Shown: piece by piece, positions 16,301 to 21,853 of the stretch
How positions within the stretch are numbered: position 1 is the stretch's first letter
How the letters are laid out: each line of letters starts with the position of its first letter
Source of the DNA: Elusimicrobiota bacterium
GTDB lineage: Bacteria; CAYTYR01; UBA6262
Length of the DNA: 21,853 bases
Assembly: GCA_003153935.1 (NCBI GenBank)
Contig: PMCA01000015.1
Coordinates: 15,041-36,893, forward strand
Direction: 5' to 3'
Translations under genes and position numbers: made by a program
Notes under the pieces: model-generated
What the model was told of the DNA's origin: nothing
The model's input: only the letters and a program-made list of their open reading frames with translations
Databases searched by the model: none

Positions 16301-17891
16301 GACACGTTATACGATGCCGGGTGTGACTTTGATATCGCCGCCGCCGCACCATGATATTTATTCTATTGAAGACCTGGCCCAGCTTATATTCGACCTGAAA
16401 AATACTAATCCTAAAGCGCGCGTCAGCGTTAAACTTGTATCCGAGATCGGCGTGGGCACCATCGCCGCCGGCGTGGCCAAGGGCCATGCCGATATGATCC
16501 TGATATCGGGAGGGGACGGCGGTACCGGTGCGTCCCCGCTCAGCTCGGTTAAACACGCAGGATTGCCATGGGAACTGGGCTTGGCCGAAACTCACCAGAC
16601 GCTGGTGCTCAACGACCTGCGCAGCCGGGTGCGGTTACAGACTGACGGACAACTGCGCACGGGCAGGGATGTGGCGATAGCCGCCCTGCTGGGCGCCGAG
16701 GAATTCGGGTTCGCTACCGTAGCGTTGATAACCCTGGGCTGCGTGATGCTGCGCCACTGTCATCTTAATAATTGTTCGGTCGGTATCTGCACGCAGGACG
16801 ATATTCTGCGCAAGCGTTTCCGCGGCAGTCCCGAATACCTGGTCAATTATTTCCGCTTCGTGGCTACGGAGCTGCGGGAGATCATGGCCGAACTGGGCCT
16901 GAAGACCATAGAAGAAATGGTCGGCCGGACCGACTTGCTGGAATTAAACCAGGATATCCTGGACTGGAAAACCAAGGGCCTGGATTACTCCCGGATACTG
17001 TATAAACCCAAAGTAAAAGCGGATATAGGTACGCACCAGTCCATTAAACAAAACCATAATATAGACGATGTGCTGGACCATAAGCTGATAACGCTCGCCA
17101 GGCCGTCACTGGAGAAAACCGAACCGATCAGGGTGGAACTGGCTATCAGGAACACCGATCGGACCACGGGAGCGATGCTGAGCGGCGAGATCTGCCGCAA
17201 ATACGGCGAGACCGGTTTGCCGGAAGATACGGTTAATTTCAAATTCAGCGGAGTGGCGGGGCAGAGTTTCGGCGCCTGGCTGGCCAAGGGCGTCACTTTT
17301 GAGCTGGAGGGCCTGGCCAACGATTATGTAGGCAAAGGTATCTCCGGCGGCAAGATCATCGTTTATCCCGATAAGAAATCCGACTACCGCCCGGCGGAAA
17401 ACATCATCATTGGCAATACATCATTCTACGGCGCCATCACCGGTGAAGCTTATATACGGGGCGTAGCTGGAGAAAGATTCTGCATCAGGAATTCCGGATT
17501 GAACGCGGTAGTGGAGGGGGTAGGCGACCATGGCTGCGAGTATATGACCGGCGGGCGGATAGTGATCCTGGGCCAGACCGGCCGAAATTTCGGCGCCGGC
17601 ATGAGCGGCGGCATCGCCTATATATATGATAGCGGCAATGATTTCCGCGGCAAATGCAACCTGGACATGGTAGAGCTGGAGAGCATTACCGATGAAGACG
17701 CGGAAACCATCAATAATCTGTTGCGTAACCATTATAAATATACCGCCAGCGGCAATGCTAAGAAGGTTCTGGATGATTTCCAGAACCAACGTAACCGGTT
17801 CATCAAGGTCATGCCGGTGGAATACAAGAAACTGCTGGAGAAAAAGAAACTGGCCGACAAACTGGATTTGGAGCAATCATACGATGGGTGA
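13344..17891 (+). CDS. gltB: Glutamate synthase large (alpha) subunit
   Basis: This 1515-residue protein has the size of bacterial NADPH-dependent GltB, which takes the amide from glutamine and with 2-oxoglutarate forms two glutamates. Cys17 in HDSCGVGF would become the catalytic N-terminal nucleophile after removal of a short propeptide. The amidotransferase domain is about 17-430, a linking domain follows, and the FMN-binding synthase domain is about 840-1220, with SGGDGGTGASPLSS. The [3Fe-4S] cysteines are Cys1133, Cys1139 and Cys1144 in GCVMLRHCHLNNCSVG. The C-terminal Gly-rich beta-helix includes GISGGKIIVYP. GAAAGG at 13334-13339 supports ATG at 13344 or 13347; a GTG at 13314 overlapping the previous gene is less likely. 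It overlaps gltD by eight bases. Confidence 0.98.
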   Translation: MMNRLGLYDPQFEHDSCGVGFVCNIKGHRSNDTVRQGLQVLNRLAHRGATGADPKTGDGAGILIQIPHEFFAKVCLENKITLPKAGEYGTGLVFLPQDAKEREQCKKAFAAVVKEQKLSLLGWRKVPVDNTDIGKTARDAEPVIEQVFVGRSKKTAKNAKDPLQFERQLYIARKLVENRIRASALKQKSFFYITNLSSRTFSYKGLLMPHQVDKFFLDLQNKDLKSAICLVHSRYSTNTFPTWDLAQPFRYLAHNGEINTLRGNINWMRAKEGLLKSKLFGDDLKKILPTIVPGGSDSAAIDNVFELMVLAGRSMAHSMMMLIPSAWEHNELMDEKLRDFYMYHTCLMEPWDGPAAIAFTDGRQVGAVLDRNGLRPARYIVTKQGMVVMASEVGVLDIPPQDILKSGRLEPGKMFFIDTELGRIVDDQQLKEEISGRNPYGNWIKENMLELDSLPEAVMLPLDKSFYLKSDDIVTSLKAFGYTREDLKFILKPMVENGQEPVGSMGNDTPHAILSKKPQLLFNYFKQLFAQVTNPAIDPIREELVMSLESFMGPRKNLFEEIPQNCRKLRVSQPIITNVELARIHSIKEPGFRAKRISILFKAGEEKDLRTALNRICSDAEEAIKDGFTFIILSDRGVNKDKAAIPSLLATGAVHQHLVKISLRAQIAIIIESAEPREVNHFALLLAFGAGVINPYLAFEAIEHMILEGDVHLRLEKATDNYIKAIDKGIKKVLSKMGISTLQSYRGAQIYEALGLGKDIIDRCFTGTVSRIGGATLDVIAREALERHNQAFPVRHEFSIKYLASGGLYQWRRDGEFHLWNPESIAALQDATRDNDADRFHEFSEMIDNQTGHPTTLRSLLKFKKAKPVPIEEVEPVENIVKRFVTGAMSFGSISKETHESMAIAMNRLGGRSNTGEGGEDPARFQPLPNGDSLRSSIKQIASGRFGVTTNYLVNADEIQIKIAQGAKPGEGGQLPGHKVSATIAKTRYTMPGVTLISPPPHHDIYSIEDLAQLIFDLKNTNPKARVSVKLVSEIGVGTIAAGVAKGHADMILISGGDGGTGASPLSSVKHAGLPWELGLAETHQTLVLNDLRSRVRLQTDGQLRTGRDVAIAALLGAEEFGFATVALITLGCVMLRHCHLNNCSVGICTQDDILRKRFRGSPEYLVNYFRFVATELREIMAELGLKTIEEMVGRTDLLELNQDILDWKTKGLDYSRILYKPKVKADIGTHQSIKQNHNIDDVLDHKLITLARPSLEKTEPIRVELAIRNTDRTTGAMLSGEICRKYGETGLPEDTVNFKFSGVAGQSFGAWLAKGVTFELEGLANDYVGKGISGGKIIVYPDKKSDYRPAENIIIGNTSFYGAITGEAYIRGVAGERFCIRNSGLNAVVEGVGDHGCEYMTGGRIVILGQTGRNFGAGMSGGIAYIYDSGNDFRGKCNLDMVELESITDEDAETINNLLRNHYKYTASGNAKKVLDDFQNQRNRFIKVMPVEYKKLLEKKKLADKLDLEQSYDG
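17765..17787 (+). repeat. 9-bp perfect hairpin near the 3' end of gltB
   Basis: GGTTCTGGA (17765-17773) and TCCAGAACC (17779-17787) are perfect complements around TGATT. It lies about 100 bases before the gltB stop, without a T-run. The function is unknown; it may be chance within coding sequence. Confidence 0.6.
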
Positions 17892-19329
17892 CCCTAAAGG
17901 TTTTCTAAAAATTAAACGGGATAAGAGTAAATACCGGCCGGCTTGCGAGCGGGTGCGCGATTACCGCGAGGTAGTGCTGCCGCGCAAGGATGAAGCTTCC
18001 CAGGACCAGGCTTCGCGTTGTATGGATTGCGGCACGCCTTTCTGCCACTGGGGCTGCCCGATCGGCAATTATATACCTGACTGGAACGACCTGGTTTTCC
18101 ACGCGCATTGGGAAAGAGCGATCGACCTGCTGCATGCTTGCAACAACCTGCCCGAGATCACCGGACGGCTATGTCCGGCCTTGTGCGAATACGCCTGCGT
18201 ACTGGGCATAAATGACGACCCGGTGACTGTCCGGGAAAATGAACTGGCTATTATTGAGCACGCTTTCAAAGCGGGACTGATCAAACCGAACCCGCCCCTG
18301 TACCGTACCGGCAAGAACGTGGCGGTGATCGGGTCCGGGCCAGCCGGCCTAGCCTGCGCCGACCAGCTGAATAAGGCCGGGCACAAGGTGACCGTTTTCG
18401 AGAAGGATGAAAAAGCGGGCGGTATATTACGTTACGGTATCCCTGATTTCAAGCTGGAGAAGTGGATACTTGACCGCCGCCTGGAAATATATGAAAAAGA
18501 AGGTATTGTATTCAAGACCGGCATAAATGTTGGTCCGGCTTACCCTGTGAATAAGCTGTTGAAAGAATTTGACGCGGTCTGCCTGGCCGGGGGTTCGCGC
18601 CAGCCTCGCGATCTTAAGATCGAGGGCCGGGATTTAAAAGGGATACATTACGCCATGGATTACCTTATCCAGTCCAACCAAAGAGTGGCCGGGAAGGTAA
18701 TACCAGCGGCGGAGATCATTGACTCCAAGGACAAGAAAGTGGTGGTAATAGGCGGCGGGGATACAGGGTCGGATTGCGTAGGCACGGCTCACCGCCAGGG
18801 CGCCAGTTGCGTAGTGCAGATTGAACTGCTGCCCCAGGCGCCAGATTGCCGGTCCAAGGAATCCCCCTGGCCCAAATACCCGTTGCTGTTGAAAACCTCA
18901 ACCAGTCATGAAGAGGGCGGGACTCGCGAATGGGCGGTCCTGACCAAGAAATTCACGGGTGATAACGGTCAGGTGAAACAATTATCCTGCGTGCGGGTGG
19001 ACTTCTCCCAGAAGGACGAAAAGGGCTGCGCGCAGATGAAAGAGATCACCGGCAGCGGGTTCACCATTGACGCCGATCTGGTGATCCTGGCTATGGGGTT
19101 TGTGCACCCTGAACAAGCGGGCCTGCTGGAGGGGCTGAAAGTGGCCCTGGACCAGAGAGGCAACGTGAAGACCGGGCCGGACCTCCAGACCTCGGTCAAG
19201 AAAGTATTCAGCGCGGGGGATATGCGCCGGGGACAATCCCTGATCGTTTGGGCGATAAGCGAGGGCCGTACCGCGGCTTATAACATAGACTTATACCTGA
19301 TGGGCAAGACCAGCCTGCAAAAAATTTAG
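17884..19329 (+). CDS. gltD: Glutamate synthase small (beta) subunit
   Basis: A 481-residue flavoprotein that passes electrons from NADPH through FAD and iron-sulfur clusters to GltB. Cluster cysteines are Cys46, 49, 54 and 58 (CMDCGTPFCHWGC) and Cys97, 101 and 105 (CPALCEYAC). The FAD-binding Gly motif is GSGPAG at 150-155, and the nucleotide motif is GGGDTG at 290-295. A late AGDMRRGQSLIVWAISEGR block is typical. ATG at 17884 overlaps the gltB stop by eight bases, with GGAG at 17870-17873. Open frame further upstream lies inside gltB and has no homology. Sequence and length are complete, so an active partner of GltB is expected. Confidence 0.97.
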   Translation: MGDPKGFLKIKRDKSKYRPACERVRDYREVVLPRKDEASQDQASRCMDCGTPFCHWGCPIGNYIPDWNDLVFHAHWERAIDLLHACNNLPEITGRLCPALCEYACVLGINDDPVTVRENELAIIEHAFKAGLIKPNPPLYRTGKNVAVIGSGPAGLACADQLNKAGHKVTVFEKDEKAGGILRYGIPDFKLEKWILDRRLEIYEKEGIVFKTGINVGPAYPVNKLLKEFDAVCLAGGSRQPRDLKIEGRDLKGIHYAMDYLIQSNQRVAGKVIPAAEIIDSKDKKVVVIGGGDTGSDCVGTAHRQGASCVVQIELLPQAPDCRSKESPWPKYPLLLKTSTSHEEGGTREWAVLTKKFTGDNGQVKQLSCVRVDFSQKDEKGCAQMKEITGSGFTIDADLVILAMGFVHPEQAGLLEGLKVALDQRGNVKTGPDLQTSVKKVFSAGDMRRGQSLIVWAISEGRTAAYNIDLYLMGKTSLQKI

Positions 19330-19330
19330 C

Positions 19331-19359
19331 TTGCATTTTCTTTAGGTTTGTGCTAAACT
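19331..19359 (+). promoter_or_regulatory. Candidate promoter for the HypA-like/pyrophosphatase genes
   Basis: TTGCAT (19331-19336) and TAAACT (19354-19359) are separated by 17 bases, with TGC directly before the -10, an extended -10 feature. It starts two bases after the gltD stop. Transcription would begin near 19366 and pass the hairpin at 19393-19424. The match is moderate (four of six bases in each box). Confidence 0.45.
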
Positions 19360-19391
19360 TAGTAAACTTATTTATTAGTAATAAACCTAAA
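19341..19391. repeat. Nested AT-rich inverted repeats downstream of gltD
   Basis: TTTAGGTTT (19341-19349) is mirrored by AAACCTAAA (19383-19391). Inside it, TTTATT-AGT-AATAAA (19371-19385) is another palindrome, and AAACTTA occurs twice (19355-19361 and 19364-19370). The repeats overlap the candidate promoter, so they may be operator sites. No binding protein can be named. Confidence 0.45.
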
Positions 19392-19392
19392 T

Positions 19393-19434
19393 ACGGTAAT
19401 CAGTCCGTAACTCGCTGATTCCGTGTTTTTTCTT
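19393..19434 (+). terminator. Intrinsic terminator or attenuator before the HypA-like gene
   Basis: ACGG-T-AATCAG (19393-19403) pairs with CTGATT-CCGT (19415-19424), with one bulged T, followed by six T residues at 19426-19431. A second copy of CCGT at 19404-19407 lets the first arm form a competing stem, TACGG with CCGTA. The T-run ends about 20 bases before the next start codon. Confidence 0.75.
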
Positions 19435-19454
19435 ATACCCCCAGGAGAGCTGAT

Positions 19455-19712
19455 ATGCATGAATCACATATAATACAACCGGTTATCAAGGGGATCCTGG
19501 AAACCGCGGCCAAGAACGGGGCCAGCCGGATCACCAAAATAACGGTAGCGATGAGCGACCGCAGCGGGTTCAGCGAAGAAGCGATAAAGACGCATTTCGC
19601 CCTGTTAGGCGAGGGCACCCTGGTGGCGGGGGCGCAAGTGATCATCCATAAAGTACCGGCCCAGGAAAATCCCGTGGAACTTTACGTGGAAGATATAGAA
19701 ATAGAACAATAA
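19455..19712 (+). CDS. HypA-like protein lacking the zinc domain
   Basis: An 85-residue protein that begins MHESHIIQPVIKGILETAAK, matching the N-terminal nickel-binding start (Met-His-Glu) and first helix of HypA/HybF. It continues with ITKITVAMSDRSGFSEEAIKTHFALL, like the HypA strand-helix pattern. HypA is usually near 110-120 residues and carries a zinc site of two CxxC pairs before its last strand. Here that part is absent, there is no cysteine at all, and the ending VELYVEDIEIEQ resembles the HypA C-terminal strand. Nickel insertion into hydrogenase is therefore uncertain. No hydrogenase gene is in the window. AGGAGAG precedes the start, and the pyrophosphatase follows after 14 bases, probably in the same transcript. 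Confidence 0.7.
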   Translation: MHESHIIQPVIKGILETAAKNGASRITKITVAMSDRSGFSEEAIKTHFALLGEGTLVAGAQVIIHKVPAQENPVELYVEDIEIEQ

Positions 19713-19726
19713 AAGGAGAAAAAAAA

Positions 19727-21853
19727 GTGAAAAAGTTTTTTAAGCTCATTTTATCCATGCTCATTGTATCTTTGCCGAAACTGGCCCTGGCCAGTGAAGC
19801 TGATCTGATCCTGCCGGACTTGCGTTCGGTCAGTTTCCTGGGTGTGGATGGCTGGACTTTGCTGGCCTGGGGATTACTGTTGTGCGTAGGCGGACTGATT
19901 TTCGGATTTGTCCAGTTCCAGCAGATCAAGAAGATAAAAATACACAAGTCCATGAGCGATATTTCCGAACTTATTTACGCCACCTGTAAAACCTACCTGA
20001 TCACTCAGGGCAAATTCATCGTTATCCTGGAAGTGCTGGTAGGTATTATTATGGCCGTTTACTTCGGCTGGCTGAGAGCTTTATCCTTTAATAAGGTAGC
20101 TATCATCCTGGCCTGCAGCGTTGTCGGTATCGGGGGCAGTTACTTTGTCGCCTGGTTCGGCATGCGCATAAACACCCTGGCTAACGCCCGGTCGGCTTTT
20201 TCCAGCCTGAGAGGCAAGCCTTTCCCGACTTATGCCATACCTATAAAAGCGGGCATGAGCATCGGCATGCTGTTGATCAGCATCGAATTGTTCGTGATGT
20301 TGTGCATCCTGCTTTTCATCAATCCTGAATACGCCGGACTGTGTTTCATCGGCTTCGCCATCGGCGAATCGCTGGGCGCTTCCGTGCTAAGGATCGCCGG
20401 CGGCATCTTCACCAAGATCGCCGATGTCGGCAGTGACCTGATGAAGATTGTTTTCAATATTAAGGAAGATGACGCCCGCAATCCGGGCGTGATCGCGGAC
20501 TGCACCGGGGATAACGCCGGTGACTCGGTCGGACCTACCGCGGACGGGTTTGAAACTTACGGCGTGACCGGAGTGGCTTTGATTTCCTTTATTTTGTTGG
20601 CGGTCAAGATTTACTCGCCTACACTGGCGGCGGACGGCTCTAAGGTAATTGACCTGGTGGCCACCTCGACCGTGCAGGTGCAACTACTGGTCTGGATATT
20701 TGTCATGCGTTTAGTAATGTTGATCGCCAGCGGCGTAGCCTACGGCATTAATGCGACCATCGCCAAAGCCCGCTTTGGCAACGCTGACGAAATGGATTTC
20801 GAATCACCTTTAACCTCCCTGGTATGGATCACATCCGGTGTTTCCATTGCCTTAACCTATATTGCTTCGTATCTGCTGATCTCCAACCTGGGTGACGGCA
20901 CCCTGTGGTGGAAACTGGCTTCCATTATTACCTGCGGCACTATCGCCGGAGCGGTGATACCGGAACTAGTCAAGAATTTCACTTCTACAAGTTCCGCCCA
21001 TGTGCAGAATATTGTTAATTCCTCCCGTAAGGGCGGCGCTTCGCTGAATATCCTGGCGGGTTTTGTCACCGGCAATTTCAGCGCGTACTGGCTCGGCTTG
21101 ACGATCGTTTTCCTGATGAGTATTTCCTTCATAATAAGCTCTATGGGCCTGAGCGCCCTGATGCTGGCGCCGGCAGTCTTTGCTTTCGGCCTGGTCGCTT
21201 TCGGGTTCTTAAGCATGGGACCGGTAACCATCGCGGTTGACTCCTACGGCCCGGTCGCTGATAACGCGCAATCCATCTATGAACTTTCACTGATCGAATC
21301 CATCCCTAATATAAAGGAAGAACTGAAAAGAGATTTCGGCTTTGAACCGAATTTTGAAAAAGCCAAATACTTCCTGGAATGCAATGACGGGGCCGGCAAC
21401 ACTTTCAAAGCCACGTCCAAACCGGTACTGATCGGTACCGCGGTGGTGGGGGCTACGACCATGATCTTCTCCATCATCATGATACTGACCGCCTCGCTTA
21501 CCCAGAACATTGAGAAGCTGAGTATACTATATCCCCCGTTCCTGCTGGGTATTATCACTGGGGGCGCCATGATCTACTGGTTCACCGGCGCTTCCACGCA
21601 CGCCGTGGCCACTGGCGCTTATCACGCTGTGGAATTCATCAAAAAGACCATTAAACTTGACGGTGCTACCAAGGCCTCCACTGAAGATTCCAAGAAAGTG
21701 GTGGAGATCTGCACCAAGTTTGCGCAAAAGGGCATGATCAACCTGTTCCTGGCCATTTTCTTCAGCACCCTGGCCTATGCCTGTCTGAACTCCTACTTTT
21801 TTATCGGTTACCTGATCGCCATCGCCATTTTCGGCCTGTTCCAGGCCATCTTC
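19727..21853 (+). CDS. hppA: Membrane-bound ion-pumping pyrophosphatase (partial, 3' end outside window)
   Basis: An open frame of 709 codons runs from GTG at 19727, with AAGGAG at 19713-19718, to the window edge without a stop. It encodes a many-helix membrane protein that hydrolyses PPi to pump H+ or Na+. Catalytic marks are DVGSDLMK (233-240), EDDARNPGVIAD (247-258) and GDNAGDSVGPTADGFETYG (261-279), then DSYGPVADNAQSIYELS. These differ from the commonest version (for example NVGDNVGDCAGM), suggesting a divergent branch. GNTFKA has Lys561 where K+-dependent enzymes have Ala, so K+ independence is likely. The N terminus resembles a signal peptide ending at LALA-SE. The last catalytic Asp/Lys block lies beyond the window. 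Confidence 0.94.
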   Translation, partial: MKKFFKLILSMLIVSLPKLALASEADLILPDLRSVSFLGVDGWTLLAWGLLLCVGGLIFGFVQFQQIKKIKIHKSMSDISELIYATCKTYLITQGKFIVILEVLVGIIMAVYFGWLRALSFNKVAIILACSVVGIGGSYFVAWFGMRINTLANARSAFSSLRGKPFPTYAIPIKAGMSIGMLLISIELFVMLCILLFINPEYAGLCFIGFAIGESLGASVLRIAGGIFTKIADVGSDLMKIVFNIKEDDARNPGVIADCTGDNAGDSVGPTADGFETYGVTGVALISFILLAVKIYSPTLAADGSKVIDLVATSTVQVQLLVWIFVMRLVMLIASGVAYGINATIAKARFGNADEMDFESPLTSLVWITSGVSIALTYIASYLLISNLGDGTLWWKLASIITCGTIAGAVIPELVKNFTSTSSAHVQNIVNSSRKGGASLNILAGFVTGNFSAYWLGLTIVFLMSISFIISSMGLSALMLAPAVFAFGLVAFGFLSMGPVTIAVDSYGPVADNAQSIYELSLIESIPNIKEELKRDFGFEPNFEKAKYFLECNDGAGNTFKATSKPVLIGTAVVGATTMIFSIIMILTASLTQNIEKLSILYPPFLLGIITGGAMIYWFTGASTHAVATGAYHAVEFIKKTIKLDGATKASTEDSKKVVEICTKFAQKGMINLFLAIFFSTLAYACLNSYFFIGYLIAIAIFGLFQAIF

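Noticed and set aside
15798-16595. Long open frame on the minus strand (265 codons)
   Set aside because: It lies wholly inside gltB, has no recognisable domain and is an antisense shadow of a conserved coding region.
17692-17883. Longer N terminus for gltD
   Set aside because: The extra 64 codons overlap gltB in another frame, show no homology, and the GltD family start matches 17884.

Overview
The window is a compact, almost wholly plus-strand stretch of bacterial chromosome with short intergenic gaps (the longest is about 206 bases). It combines nitrogen assimilation with membrane ion energetics. The set comprises a P-II protein, a V/A-type rotary ATPase, a type III glutamine synthetase, two-subunit glutamate synthase and a membrane pyrophosphatase. 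That set is bacterial but fits no common model group. I would guess an uncultured lineage of the Omnitrophota/Elusimicrobiota kind; this is a guess from gene content, not something a marker gene here proves. No rRNA, tRNA, mobile element or CRISPR array is visible.

Layout. (1) 1-440: an inverted repeat, then glnB (P-II) with Glu where Tyr51, the uridylylation site, normally sits. (2) 491-544: a strong terminator that also contains a near-consensus sigma-70 promoter, placed to serve the ATPase operon. (3) 564-8916: nine V/A-ATPase genes in the order G/H-like stalk, C, I, K, F, E, A, B, D, several joined by one-base TAATG overlaps. (4) 8917-9910: a spacer with short GACCCG-type repeats, then a UspA-family protein and a PtsN-type EIIA protein. 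(5) 9911-10116: a leader with two hexaloop hairpins and an overlapping terminator, which looks like a target of an ANTAR antiterminator. (6) 10117-13003: glutamine synthetase III and a class I glutamine amidotransferase. (7) 13054-19329: a 91-residue protein with an NtrC/Fis-type DNA-binding end, then gltB and gltD. (8) 19330-19454: a promoter and terminator or attenuator region. (9) 19455 to the window end: a HypA-like protein lacking its zinc domain, and a divergent membrane pyrophosphatase cut off by the window edge.

How they work together. Glutamine synthetase and GltBD form the ATP- and NADPH-consuming GS-GOGAT cycle. P-II normally reports nitrogen, energy and 2-oxoglutarate status. The ATPase and pyrophosphatase set or use the ion gradient and the ATP and PPi pools. 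The most interesting signals are regulatory: the ANTAR-like leader before glutamine synthetase, a promoter nested in a terminator hairpin before the ATPase genes, and a probable NtrC remnant inside the nitrogen cluster.
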